From IMG/VR virus record IMGVR_UViG_3300021964_000270, positions 1 to 33,210 of that record: DNA of 33,210 nucleotides, one strand, 5' to 3'. The DNA is from a virus. This document shows positions 12,923 to 22,225 of this stretch, one piece after another. Below the pieces are notes generated by a model that searched no databases, was not told the origin of the DNA, and saw only the letters and a program-made list of their open reading frames with translations. How positions within the stretch are numbered: the stretch's first letter is position 1; every line of letters begins with the position of its first letter. The position numbers were made by a program, and so were the translations under genes.

Positions 12923-14499
12923 GATGTTAGAGCCTCAAGTTGATCTGCTGTAAGTTTTCTCGGCCAATGTTTTATCGACTCAATATGACCATTAAAGTTC
13001 GCCCCAATATGTAATGTTGTTAATCCAGTTGGCAGAGTAACGCTAGTATCTGTTTTTGATGAGCCGTTTCTTGCACCTATAGCTGATGAGCTATCCGCAG
13101 TAATGCAAAATTTAAACAAATCTTCAGTAATCCCACTAAATGAATCTAAAACAGAGCTTGTACCGCCTACACTAACCCGATACTGATACGTTCCATCAGG
13201 AAATTTAAACGCCCTAATGCTATTTGTCACATCCGTGCCAGTTGATCCATCATTAAAATTGAAGCTATATTCTGTAAAAGGCGCGTCTGATAAAAATTTA
13301 CCAGACCAATATACGGTTACAGCATCTTGATTATAACCAAACTCACTCACGCCTATGCTCGCTACATCAGCAGAGCGTGTGGTGGTGCTACCGGAATTAC
13401 TCGGGATGTAGGATGTGGGGAAACTTCCGGCTTCGAGTTGGGCGCCATAGACGTATATACCCGAAGTACCGTCACCTGTATAGGTTACAACGCCGCTTGA
13501 ATTAGAAACGCCAAATATCACATAATCACGAATACTTGCAGATTCAGTGAATGTTGTTGAGCATCTATACCACCCATTCCCGCAATTTTGAATTGTAGCT
13601 AAATCATGGCTTGATGCTACAGTATCAACAACACCGTCAGCTAAGTTAAAAATACTTAACTGCGATGAGTTGTTTAGTGTTCCTAAAACTAAAAAATCTC
13701 TTTCGGCTGATTTTGCAAAAATACTTATTGTATAAATTATTCCTGATGAATATGCAAAGTTAAAATAGCTTGAATGCTCTTCGTTTAAAGTATTTTCATA
13801 AATTTTAAAAGCGTTCTGCGACCCATCAGGGGCATTTACTGTTGAACTTGCTATTGCAGAATCTGATGCATTCCAACCCGAACCCGTAAAGTCTTCCGAA
13901 TACGTAACTAGATTAGTCCTACTCTCCTCAACCAGCAGCCCCAACCGATTACCGTCTGCGTCATACTCAATGCGCGGTACATTAGTTGGATGGTTGAATA
14001 GGGTGAGCGGTGCATTGGGTTGATCGAATAGAACTTCGCGTACGGAGATGTTGTCGATAGAATATGTATAATTGGCGTAAGCGTTTCTTAAGCCAACAAC
14101 TGTAGATGTGTTTGTCGCTACAAATATTTCTGTAATTGTGCCTGTTAAGCCTCCAACATGCCTATTAAGTATTACCCAATGATCCGAGCCTGTGCCATAT
14201 CCAACTTCAAGCCTGCCTTCAGTTGCGGAATTACTGCCACTAATTGTAGCTGTCACGCTGTAAACTTTTCCAACCGTAGTTGAAATAGTTTGATAAATTT
14301 CACTATTAATCGCGGAAGCAACATTACCTGTCCCGCCTGAAACTGTAGCCCCATTAACTTTCGTCCAATCGCTATCACTATCAAACGTCCCATTAGTTAC
14401 AAGCTCATCACCATAGCTTATAGGCCGTAACGCTGTGCCACTAGATGCTCGGGTGAACGTAATTAAATCAGAGTAATTGTCAAAGTTCTTTGTACCCAT
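12919..14499 (-). CDS. Tail fibre / receptor-binding protein 2 (paralogue of the next gene)
   Basis: A 526-residue protein. ATG at 14499 is chosen because GGAG lies six bases upstream and it overlaps the stop of the preceding fibre gene as TAATG; the frame opens 12 bases earlier. Residues about 30-150 form a carbohydrate-binding-like module starting ELVTNGTFDSDSDW and ending YTYSIDNISVRE. The middle has NGWYRCSTTF and GIYVYGAQLEAG followed by PTSYIPSNSG, and the end is a LamG/concanavalin-like fold (YWSGKF... HIGANFNGHIESIKHWPRKL). All three elements recur in the neighbour. It is likely a sugar-binding host-recognition protein at the tail tip. AT-rich codons set it apart from the head and replication genes. 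Confidence 0.75.
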   Translation of the reverse strand: MGTKNFDNYSDLITFTRASSGTALRPISYGDELVTNGTFDSDSDWTKVNGATVSGGTGNVASAINSEIYQTISTTVGKVYSVTATISGSNSATEGRLEVGYGTGSDHWVILNRHVGGLTGTITEIFVATNTSTVVGLRNAYANYTYSIDNISVREVLFDQPNAPLTLFNHPTNVPRIEYDADGNRLGLLVEESRTNLVTYSEDFTGSGWNASDSAIASSTVNAPDGSQNAFKIYENTLNEEHSSYFNFAYSSGIIYTISIFAKSAERDFLVLGTLNNSSQLSIFNLADGVVDTVASSHDLATIQNCGNGWYRCSTTFTESASIRDYVIFGVSNSSGVVTYTGDGTSGIYVYGAQLEAGSFPTSYIPSNSGSTTTRSADVASIGVSEFGYNQDAVTVYWSGKFLSDAPFTEYSFNFNDGSTGTDVTNSIRAFKFPDGTYQYRVSVGGTSSVLDSFSGITEDLFKFCITADSSSAIGARNGSSKTDTSVTLPTGLTTLHIGANFNGHIESIKHWPRKLTADQLEALTS

Positions 14500-16790
14500 T
14501 ATTCGCTCCAATCCAATACGGTAAAGCTCGACTCAGTTGAATCAAAACTTAAACTCAATGACGGCTCTAGCGATGGTGCTGTTGCGGCTACTAATCCAGA
14601 GTCGGTCAAGTCTACGTTCCAGACTCTAAAGGTCTTGATTGTACCCATATATGTGTAGCCGAGTGACAGGTTAGTGCTAGACAGGTCTGGTAGTGCCGTT
14701 GGTGTTGTGTCAGCGGTTAGTGCTGTGCCTTCTACTGCACCGTTGATAAAGGTTGAGCCGTGACGACTTGAGATGTTGTATGGGACTAGAATGTCGGGAG
14801 TATAATAACCAGCACTTCCGGAAAGCGTATCAAAAGTGCCACTAGACACCTGCTGAAACACCTGCGTTCCATCTAAATAATCAATACTGCCAACATGCGT
14901 TGACACGTAACTCATTATTCTATTATTTCCGTCTTTTTCCCACTTTAATTGTACAACATTTAACGCTTCCGTATCATCAGCATACGTCATTCGCCCATCC
15001 ATCTGTATAGACACAGACAGTGGGTTTATTTCGCGGACGGAGATGTTGTCTAAACGAACATATTCGCCTGCTGTTTTAGCAATCCTTATATCTGTCCCAC
15101 GAAAGCCAGCACCAACAAATACATGCTCATACGTTCCAACTGCCGCAGAACCTAACGCATATGCCTGTGATGAGCTGTAGTTATATAAATTAATGCCTGT
15201 TGTGCTAACTTCAACAACATCGAATGTTAGCTTATAGACCTTTCCAACCTCATAAGTTTCTGACTGAGTAATAGAACAAAGCGTTCCAGAACCAGTTACC
15301 ATTTTTATCGCACCGTTATCATAAGATATAGTTCCACCAGCGCCTTCGCCCCAACCAGAAATATCCGTATCAAACGTCCCATTAGTAACCAACTCATCAC
15401 CAATGTACTGCGGTGTAGGCCATGGAAGATTAGCGGATGGGATTGTGAGTGTCTCAGCGGCTCTTGTTACTGAGGAGCCTGAAGTTGGGATGTAGCTTGA
15501 TGGGGTTGAGCCTTCTTCGAGTTGAGCGCCCCAGATGTAGACTCCTGACACTCCGTCTCCTGTTCTACCTGCGGCAGAGGAACCGTTGGCCGTTGTAAGA
15601 GCAATTTGTATTCGTTCAGATATTGTCCCTGTGGTTGTTGTGTTTGTTAAAGAGCATCTATACCAACCATTTCCAACACTTTGAATTGTGCCAGACATGC
15701 CAATATCCTCAGTTCCTTTTAAGCCGTTTTGTATATCAAACCAAACGCCTAAATTTGTTTGCGCGCCCCCAGCATCGTATTGCTGTAAGATTATCCACTG
15801 AACGCCTGAATATTTCACGTATACACTGCGCGTATATTCTGTATTAGCACTAACAGAAGTTGTGCTAAAAAGTGAATGATAAGTAGTGGTAGCATCCCAC
15901 ACTAATTTTGACGCATTTTCTGTTCCATCTGGGCTTATTTCTGCGTTGTGCGTAAGAATTATCCCGCCTCCGCTCCATCCAGAAAGAAAATTAGAATAAT
16001 CTTCAAGATTAGTCCGCGCTTCACTCTCCTGCAACAAACCCTCATCAACCCACTCATAGCCGTTGTATACGTGATGGCCGCGTCTCGGGAGATACGCTGC
16101 CGATGTGGTGGTGGGTACGTATGAGTCTCCACGGTCTGGGTTGTCTACCATGCCGCCTAAGTCGGAGCGGTAGAGGTGTGGAAATGCAAAATATATCGTT
16201 CCTGCCGCAGAGTTGGAAAACAAAAATATACTTGCATTAGATGAAGATAAGGCAGTAAAGGTTACACTAATTTTGTTCCACTCTGCTGTTAGTTGACTAT
16301 AGTAGCTTTCGAAAACAATATCTGAACCCTGATAAACTCTATATTTTGCTTCCGTTGCAGTTCCTTTTTTTGCATAAAACTCTAAAGTGTATTGAACATT
16401 TGCTTCCAATGTCACACCCTGAACAAAGTCACTTGCAGAGTTGGCAGAAGTGAACAGCACAGCATTATTATTTCCGTCAGGACCTAACTCAGTTATAGAT
16501 GTTTTTTCTCCGCCCTCTGCCACGCTCCAATTAGCTGAAAAGTCAGTATATTTAATCAAATTATGCGGCGCCCACTTAATCAACCCGTCACTATCCACCA
16601 TAGTGGCATTGCCGTTACGGGAGTGGGTGATTAGGTTGGAGAATGTGGTCTTTGAGCCATTGGCCCTGTAATACTCGCCATCAAAATCCGCAAGCAGACC
16701 AGGTATAGATCCATTGACCGATGCGTCTCGCAAAGCCTGGGACATTTTGTTCGGGCTTCGCTGGATGTTGATACCAATATTTACGCTCAT
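14499..16790 (-). CDS. Tail fibre / receptor-binding protein 1
   Basis: A 763-residue protein. Residues about 15-60 (NGSIPGLLADFDGEYYRANG, then TFSNLITHSRNGNATMVD) form a start unit typical of phage tip proteins. After it come at least two beta-sandwich modules, each ending in a GAQLExG..P.SYIP motif. One module begins ELVTNGTFDTDISGWGEG, matching the next gene, and the C-terminal LamG-like part (YMGTIKTFRVWNVDL) also matches. It starts in an ATGA overlap with the gene at 16787. Probable host-surface glycan binding. Confidence 0.75.
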   Translation of the reverse strand: MSVNIGINIQRSPNKMSQALRDASVNGSIPGLLADFDGEYYRANGSKTTFSNLITHSRNGNATMVDSDGLIKWAPHNLIKYTDFSANWSVAEGGEKTSITELGPDGNNNAVLFTSANSASDFVQGVTLEANVQYTLEFYAKKGTATEAKYRVYQGSDIVFESYYSQLTAEWNKISVTFTALSSSNASIFLFSNSAAGTIYFAFPHLYRSDLGGMVDNPDRGDSYVPTTTSAAYLPRRGHHVYNGYEWVDEGLLQESEARTNLEDYSNFLSGWSGGGIILTHNAEISPDGTENASKLVWDATTTYHSLFSTTSVSANTEYTRSVYVKYSGVQWIILQQYDAGGAQTNLGVWFDIQNGLKGTEDIGMSGTIQSVGNGWYRCSLTNTTTTGTISERIQIALTTANGSSAAGRTGDGVSGVYIWGAQLEEGSTPSSYIPTSGSSVTRAAETLTIPSANLPWPTPQYIGDELVTNGTFDTDISGWGEGAGGTISYDNGAIKMVTGSGTLCSITQSETYEVGKVYKLTFDVVEVSTTGINLYNYSSSQAYALGSAAVGTYEHVFVGAGFRGTDIRIAKTAGEYVRLDNISVREINPLSVSIQMDGRMTYADDTEALNVVQLKWEKDGNNRIMSYVSTHVGSIDYLDGTQVFQQVSSGTFDTLSGSAGYYTPDILVPYNISSRHGSTFINGAVEGTALTADTTPTALPDLSSTNLSLGYTYMGTIKTFRVWNVDLTDSGLVAATAPSLEPSLSLSFDSTESSFTVLDWSE

Positions 16791-16981
16791 GCTATGGCCT
16801 CGGGGAATTGTTGCAATGCGCCTTCGCTGCTGTCTTGCTCGCGTAGCGTTATAGTTTCCGTGTTGCCGTACGGCTTTATGGATATAGTCCGGCGAGCCAC
16901 CGATACTGTCCCGGTTGCATAAGATCCGAAATCAATCAATATCGTGTACTGCTTTTTCGACTGACTCACCAGGCTAATCAT
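16787..16981 (-). CDS. Small hypothetical baseplate protein
   Basis: A 64-residue, beta-rich protein (YTILIDFGSYATGTVSVARR, then ETITLREQDS). No family recognised. It overlaps the gene before by 8 nt and the fibre gene after by 4 nt, so it belongs to the tip-assembly unit. It may be a short connector between the preceding Ig-like protein and the fibre. Confidence 0.6.
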   Translation of the reverse strand: MISLVSQSKKQYTILIDFGSYATGTVSVARRTISIKPYGNTETITLREQDSSEGALQQFPEAIA

Positions 16982-17291
16982 GGCTTACATCTTCCAGGAT
17001 TATGGCTGTAAATGTTTCGGTTGAGAACACGTCGGAATTGCCGTCAGTGAACTCAATATCGCAAGAGTGCACGCCCGCAGTCCAGGTGTCAGTTTGTGCA
17101 GCGGTAGCCGATAAAACAATTTCGCCATTAATCGCATCGGTTTTCGTAACGGTCAATGTGGCGATCAGTGTGTCGTTGTTTCTGATCTGCGATCGAATAG
17201 ACCAATCGGTAACGTTGACCGCCGAACCACTCTCAGTCAGAGTGATTACCCATTCGAGTGTGTCGCCCTGCTTGTGAGTGATCGTCGCCAT
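16974..17291 (-). CDS. BppU-like N-terminal domain protein
   Basis: A 105-residue beta-sandwich protein starting with KQGDTLEWVITLTESGSAV and continuing with WSIRSQIRNNDTLIATLTV and AGVHSCDIEFTDG. This is the pattern of the small 'KxGDtxxwxxtxtdsgGxpvdLtgw' domain that anchors receptor-binding proteins to phage baseplates. Only this domain is present, so it may be a linker subunit. Its start is directly next to the stop of the gene before. Confidence 0.65.
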   Translation of the reverse strand: MATITHKQGDTLEWVITLTESGSAVNVTDWSIRSQIRNNDTLIATLTVTKTDAINGEIVLSATAAQTDTWTAGVHSCDIEFTDGNSDVFSTETFTAIILEDVSHD

Positions 17292-17567
17292 TTATACTAC
17301 CAGGGCATTGATGCCGGTTGCGGTCGTCCCGGTTGACTTTACACGCTTCACTGAGCATGTGAGTGTATGGAAGTCAGGCACAGTTATCGTGCGCTCGTTT
17401 CCGTCTTTGTTCAAAAAAACAATGCTGCCGCCTGTCTCGATGTATAAGCCGATGGCAATATTGCCAGCGCCGACGTTATCGATTGAGTCGCTTGGCGTGA
17501 CCGGAACCATGTCGTACACCAAGCCAGATTGGTTTGGTGAATTTGTATATACAAATGGGTTTGCCAT
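17292..17567 (-). CDS. Small hypothetical tail-region protein
   Basis: A 91-residue beta-rich protein (VYTNSPNQSGLVYDMVPVT, then GLYIETGGSIVFLNKDGNER and FHTLTCSVKRVKSTGTTATG). Similar short proteins with a central GG-x-V-xF strand and a VKRVxxTGTTATGI end occur near fibre genes of other phages; their task is unknown to me and may be spike or decoration. A GAGGA box lies seven bases before the ATG. Confidence 0.65.
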   Translation of the reverse strand: MANPFVYTNSPNQSGLVYDMVPVTPSDSIDNVGAGNIAIGLYIETGGSIVFLNKDGNERTITVPDFHTLTCSVKRVKSTGTTATGINALVV

Positions 17568-17625
17568 CTTGGAGTCCTCTCAATTTGCTCAGATTATAAC
17601 ACGTTTAAATTCAACATCGAAATTT

Positions 17626-18036
17626 TCACTGCGGCGTCTCCGGCCAGACAATATTGCTAGGATCTTGATTCGTTATATCGCGCAGCGCCTGGCGATATTC
17701 CGCCCATGCTTGCTTATCAACTGGCGCATCTGGTAGTTGCGTCCAGTCTGATTGATACAGTAAGGCGTTCCTTTGCTTTCTAAGCCCATCAATCGCTTCC
17801 TGCGCCCTGATTTCCTCTGACTTAGTATCAACCCATTGCTTTGAATCATAATCAAACTCATGGTCTTTTGAGGGTCTTTTAGGAAATGGTACCGGTTGAT
17901 CGTTTTCTATGTAATGGGTGGCGTCATTGCAACTTGTCTCAATATAAGACATTCCATTGGCAATCTTTTCTATCTTGCCAGCCGGGCATTCTATGCTTTG
18001 CAGTATGCGGCCTTTGCTGTCATATATTGCGTACAT
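17626..18036 (-). CDS. Tail-fibre assembly chaperone (Phage_tail_APC type)
   Basis: A 136-residue protein. The C-terminal half has the hallmark RKQRNALLYQSDWTQLPDAP, then WAEYRQALRDI and NIVWPETP, which define small tail-fibre or tail-assembly chaperones. The N-terminal part (residues 1-75) is a beta-rich substrate-specific domain. It starts in a 1-nt overlap (TAATG) with the J-like gene and lies ahead of the fibre genes it presumably helps to fold. Confidence 0.85.
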   Translation of the reverse strand: MYAIYDSKGRILQSIECPAGKIEKIANGMSYIETSCNDATHYIENDQPVPFPKRPSKDHEFDYDSKQWVDTKSEEIRAQEAIDGLRKQRNALLYQSDWTQLPDAPVDKQAWAEYRQALRDITNQDPSNIVWPETPQ

Positions 18037-21000
18037 TATTTTTTGGTCTCGATTGCTTGAAGGAATCTTTGCGAAACATCGTGATCTGGTGTCGAAACAG
18101 AGGTATCAGCTCTTTGAGCGTAAACCTCTATATCGTGCGTTCCTGAGCTGGGAGTTATAGTTAATGCGATGGTGACCATGTTCGGGAAATATGAATAAAC
18201 AGCAAAACCGCTTATCACTTGAGTGAAAACTATTGAGCCAGCAGTAAATACCCTTTGTGAGGTTCCATTTAATCTTATATCTATTCTGTGGCTGAGCGCA
18301 TCATCTAATTTGCAGTTATAAATTACGCTTACCGGACTTCCATCAAAGTCAACATCCTGCAATTCCTGCACTTTTATATAAGTCCCGGTTACCGAAATGG
18401 ACGATGCGGTGTAGGCTGCATATTTATTAGTAACAGCACCATTCGCAATTTTGATTGTGTCAACCGCAAGATTTTGAATTTTAGAATTGGTGATAACAGC
18501 GTCATCAATCTGCGCCGCGCTCGTTATTATCCCGGATGCTGCAATCAACCCGCCCGTTATAGTATTCGCGGCAATGCGATCGCCTTGGATATCTCCGGCT
18601 TTAATTCGATCTGAGGTGATAGTACCGGCCTGAATCTTTTCGGCAGTCACGGCATCGGCGGCCAGCTCAGAAGTCGATACGGCACCGGCTGCTATGATAC
18701 CGGCAGTTACGGAATCGGCTGCTAGTTTAGCGGTGGTCACAGCATTTGCCGCCAGTTTATCAGTGCTTATCGAGCCGGCCTGGATCTTTTCTGAAGTTAT
18801 CGAGTTGCTTGCCAGCTCAGTCGCCGTGATTGTTCCGGCCAGTATGTTTGAGGCGGTTATTGTGTTCGCTGCAATCTCAGACGATGTTATAGTGCCGGTT
18901 AATATCTCTAAGGCGGTTATAGTTCTGCTTTGAATTTGTTGCGAAGTGATAGTATTGCTTAAAATCTTAGATGCGGTAACTGATCCGGCTAGTATGGCAT
19001 CTGCTGTCACGGCATTCGCGCCAATAGCATCTGCAGTTACTGCGCCAGTGAAGATTTTTGCGGCGGTTACAGATCCGGTTGCCAGTTTTGGAGTCTCTAT
19101 TGCGCCATCCGCAATCTTGGTGGCAGATATCGCATTTGTCGCAACAATATCTTGAGTCACAGCCCCGATTGCTAATTTTGTCTCATCCACGGCACGCTCT
19201 GCTAACTTTGATTGCGACACGGAGCCATTAAATATCTTTTGTTCTGTAATCGCGCCTGCCGCTATCACATCACCTTGAATTGCATCGACTGCAATCTTTG
19301 CGTTAGTCACGGCCTCGTTGGCGATCTGTAGCGATGTGATCGTGCCGACCAGGTCAGCCGTTGGCACCGAGGATACCCATTCCGTGCCCGTGTATCGATA
19401 GAGCTTGTTGTCGCTTGTGTTAAATACAATCTGAGCGCCAGTGTATCCGCTTGGGTTTGGCAAACTGGACACAATGCCCACGGGCTCAATTCCAGCGGCA
19501 AACGATGCAAGATCAACCGATCCAGAAGTGATCGAGAAAATATCGTCAGTCCAAGTCGATGTATCCGCATCCCATCGGTAAAGTTTATTGGCTGTGGTAT
19601 CGTATTTTATCTGGCCATCAAAGTCGCCAGTCGCGGGCAATGAGCTCACCGGCTCGATACCGTAAGCACCAGCCTCAGAGAAAAGGTTGTTTACCGCCTC
19701 GCTGAATGAGTCGGTATCGACGAACAATGTGGTGGCGCTTGCTACTGCGGAAACGTCAGAAATATTGCCCGAATAGTCGGCAGATTTTAGCCAATAGTAT
19801 CGGGTCACATCGTAGCCAAGGCCGGTGCGAATGTAATTGTCACCCCCGGCGATTGCGATCTTTGTCGCGGTGGCAAAGTTATTGACCGTATTTTCCCACA
19901 CCTCAACGTGCGAATAATCTGGATCCGTTGGCGGTGTCCAGGATAGTGATATCTCACGAAGCCCGCCGACCGCCGTCAAACTGCCCGGTATTCCTGGCGC
20001 CGTAGTATCACCGTCGGGCGTGTTATCGGTGCTCACGAATGCACTTTTGACACCGAGCTCATTAAGTGAGCGCACCCGGATATTGTATTCCTCGCCCGGT
20101 GTCACGCCCTGGATCACATATTGCACCGTGCCGGTGAATGCGGAGCTGTATTCGCTTGCGCTGGCTAACTTCCACTGCACCTCGTATTGCGTGACAAAGG
20201 CATCGTCGGCAGCGGTCCAGGACACCAGGAGCGAAGGCAGCAGTGTGCCATCCTCGGCCACCACCGTCGTCTCAGTAATAGTCAGCGAGGTTGGCGGCTC
20301 AATATCGAATGGGTTCGGCAAATTGCTGTCTGGATATACCGCCTCCTCGTTTGCTGGGTCGTATGCGTAAATAGCGGAATCATACTCGATCAAGCTAAGC
20401 CCGACCGTGCCGTCGTAGTTAAGAGAAACCTCCTCGACCTGGAATGATTTTGCGTCCCACCCTGGCGTTGGGTGCGTGATAGACACAACATCGCCCACCG
20501 TGAGATCTGTTGCCTCTGAGGTGGCCTGAAGACCTACACGCAAACCATTGCGTGAGCGCAACACCAGGATGCGCGCAATGTCTCGAGCGCTGTAATAGTT
20601 TGTTACGCCATCAAGATCGACCTCGTCGACTAAGAGCGTGCCACCGTCCTCTGCCAGGTATGCGATTTCTTCAGCGCTGCCGGCGTCAGGCCATACGGCC
20701 TGGTCTGGTTGCCAGTCGGCTTCCGGGTTTGGGAATTTGACCACCACCCGGTTGAATTTGTCTTCTTTCTTGGCGCCGGCAATTTTTATCCCACCGATAA
20801 TGGTGTCGGTGGTGAGCGTTAAAATTGAGCTCGTCGCCTGGTCAATCTTGAGCGCATACTGGCCTTGAGTATATGGTAGAAATCCACGGCATCCGATTAG
20901 CAGTTTTTCGACGTTTCGAAAAATTTCCTCGCCGGTGTTGAGCACAATGTTCGCTTTGAATAATTGTATAGTGCTCGGAGCGCCGCTATATGGTGTCGCT

Positions 21001-21668
21001 GTAAAGCTCTCGAGATCGGTTGCAGCCTGGGAAAATGCGGTGTAATTAATTGCGCTCGATGGCAATCCTTTGCCGAATCGAGCATTTGTCAGGTAATCGC
21101 GGATGCAAAGCGCCGGGTTGTCTGACCATGCGGTCGTTGCCGTCCTTGGGTCATATACCTTGCGGCCTTTTACCACCGCCGTGATATCTGGAATGCTAGA
21201 AAAAGCGCTCTCGTCATATTTCAGTCGAACCGCAATATACGCCACCCCGCGCAAACGGTGGTCACTGGTCCACTGGGCGCCAGACTCTTGTAATAGTGTG
21301 CTCACGGTTTGATCGTCGGTACCCGTGAATACCTGGTAGGATGTGAGGCCATCAAATCGCGCATCGGTGATTGGTGTGTCGTCGATTTCGATATCGGTGA
21401 TCGACTCGACCTCGCCCTCGCATAACGCTAGGGCAATATATAGGTATTCATTCTTTTTGCCGCCGGCAGCCTCGAGATAAACCCGGACACCACCGACGCG
21501 CCTCTCGCCGTATATGACCGGCAATGGATCGATGTTCGATTCCTTATTGACCAGCACGCCGGCCATCGCGTCGGCGGCCTTTCTGGCCTGCTTCTGGGCG
21601 TCCCTGGCTTGCTTATAGGATATCCCGCCGGCGACGACAGCGACCGCAATCAGTACACCAATAATCAC
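18036..21668 (-). CDS. J-like tail-tip / host-specificity protein with FnIII domains and a 10-residue repeat array
   Basis: A 1210-residue tail-tip protein. It opens with a hydrophobic helix (MIIGVLIAVAVVAGGI), then a central-hub region (residues about 40-455: VIYGERRVGGVRVYLEAAGG and the DYLTNARFGKGLP motif of J-like proteins). FnIII-like domains follow at about 460-545 and 550-640, then two copies of a short unit ending NKLYRxxxxTW/TEW (about 670-760). Next come about 27 repeats of ten residues (785-1055) and a C-terminal beta domain (about 1070-1190), possibly a receptor-binding tip. The start is GTG at 21668, overlapping the gene before as GTGA. It probably reaches the host receptor and closes the tail tube. 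Confidence 0.9.
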   Translation of the reverse strand: MIIGVLIAVAVVAGGISYKQARDAQKQARKAADAMAGVLVNKESNIDPLPVIYGERRVGGVRVYLEAAGGKKNEYLYIALALCEGEVESITDIEIDDTPITDARFDGLTSYQVFTGTDDQTVSTLLQESGAQWTSDHRLRGVAYIAVRLKYDESAFSSIPDITAVVKGRKVYDPRTATTAWSDNPALCIRDYLTNARFGKGLPSSAINYTAFSQAATDLESFTATPYSGAPSTIQLFKANIVLNTGEEIFRNVEKLLIGCRGFLPYTQGQYALKIDQATSSILTLTTDTIIGGIKIAGAKKEDKFNRVVVKFPNPEADWQPDQAVWPDAGSAEEIAYLAEDGGTLLVDEVDLDGVTNYYSARDIARILVLRSRNGLRVGLQATSEATDLTVGDVVSITHPTPGWDAKSFQVEEVSLNYDGTVGLSLIEYDSAIYAYDPANEEAVYPDSNLPNPFDIEPPTSLTITETTVVAEDGTLLPSLLVSWTAADDAFVTQYEVQWKLASASEYSSAFTGTVQYVIQGVTPGEEYNIRVRSLNELGVKSAFVSTDNTPDGDTTAPGIPGSLTAVGGLREISLSWTPPTDPDYSHVEVWENTVNNFATATKIAIAGGDNYIRTGLGYDVTRYYWLKSADYSGNISDVSAVASATTLFVDTDSFSEAVNNLFSEAGAYGIEPVSSLPATGDFDGQIKYDTTANKLYRWDADTSTWTDDIFSITSGSVDLASFAAGIEPVGIVSSLPNPSGYTGAQIVFNTSDNKLYRYTGTEWVSSVPTADLVGTITSLQIANEAVTNAKIAVDAIQGDVIAAGAITEQKIFNGSVSQSKLAERAVDETKLAIGAVTQDIVATNAISATKIADGAIETPKLATGSVTAAKIFTGAVTADAIGANAVTADAILAGSVTASKILSNTITSQQIQSRTITALEILTGTITSSEIAANTITASNILAGTITATELASNSITSEKIQAGSISTDKLAANAVTTAKLAADSVTAGIIAAGAVSTSELAADAVTAEKIQAGTITSDRIKAGDIQGDRIAANTITGGLIAASGIITSAAQIDDAVITNSKIQNLAVDTIKIANGAVTNKYAAYTASSISVTGTYIKVQELQDVDFDGSPVSVIYNCKLDDALSHRIDIRLNGTSQRVFTAGSIVFTQVISGFAVYSYFPNMVTIALTITPSSGTHDIEVYAQRADTSVSTPDHDVSQRFLQAIETKK
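18510..19325 (-). repeat. 30-bp coding repeats (about 27 copies of a 10-residue unit)
   Basis: This part of the J-like gene encodes tandem units with consensus (G/N/D)-x-(I/V)-T-x-x-x-(I/L)-x-A, such as GTITSSEIAA, NTITASNILA and GTITATELAS. Every unit is exactly ten residues, giving a 30-bp period over about 0.8 kb, but third positions differ, so copies are old or under protein-level selection only. The fold is expected to be a regular beta shaft. Confidence 0.85.
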
Positions 21669-22225
21669 GCTTTACGCCCCCACCTCAAATCCTTGATTGT
21701 TTTGGATGCAAACTCGAAACCCATATCGCCGGCAAAATAGACCTGCTGGCTGTTATGGTTTGTTTTTCGATTCACTATTTTTTCAAAGTCGCGCCAATGC
21801 GATGCAATTTCCAAGTTGACCAGGCTATCGCGTTCGGTGTCCTCAATATCAAATCCAACAATGCGCCCATCGAAAAACAAAAACGGATCCCCGATCACCT
21901 CATCATCCGCATCGAGTATTACGCGCCACACCCGGAATCGCCGATCCATGTAATCCTGCTGCAGGAAAATAGATATATAAGACTGCTCGACACCGGATAG
22001 TTGAAAATTAAGCGTGTTTACTTTGAGCGCGCCGGTCTCTTTGACGTCAGTCAGCTCGATAAAATGCGAGCTGTTCACAAATGTACCGAGGCCCTCAATA
22101 GTGAGATCGTTCCCGTAATCGGTGATGTAAACAATCGAATCAAAATCAATGCGAATCAATGTGGCGAATCGAAAGCTATCGCCGGCCATTGCCGCCTTTG
22201 TATCAATATTGATTGACCGGCTCAC
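21665..22225 (-). CDS. Tail-tip assembly protein, DUF2163-like
   Basis: A 186-residue protein with a beta-rich first half (FRFATLIRIDFDSIVYITDY, then TFVNSSHFIELTDVKETGAL) and VWRVILDADDEV near residue 100, followed by FFDGRIVGFDIED and a RRTNHNSQ-like C-terminal stretch. The pattern fits the N-terminal baseplate proteins of the DUF2163 group that stand between distal tail protein and J in many tails. The start is GTG. It overlaps J by 4 nt, supporting a role in tip assembly (compare lambda gpL). Confidence 0.7.
   Translation of the reverse strand: MSRSINIDTKAAMAGDSFRFATLIRIDFDSIVYITDYGNDLTIEGLGTFVNSSHFIELTDVKETGALKVNTLNFQLSGVEQSYISIFLQQDYMDRRFRVWRVILDADDEVIGDPFLFFDGRIVGFDIEDTERDSLVNLEIASHWRDFEKIVNRKTNHNSQQVYFAGDMGFEFASKTIKDLRWGRKA

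Noticed and set aside
18510-19325. Regular 30-bp spacing as a possible CRISPR array
   Set aside because: The period is coding (ten residues), copies differ at third positions, and there are no spacers between identical repeats.
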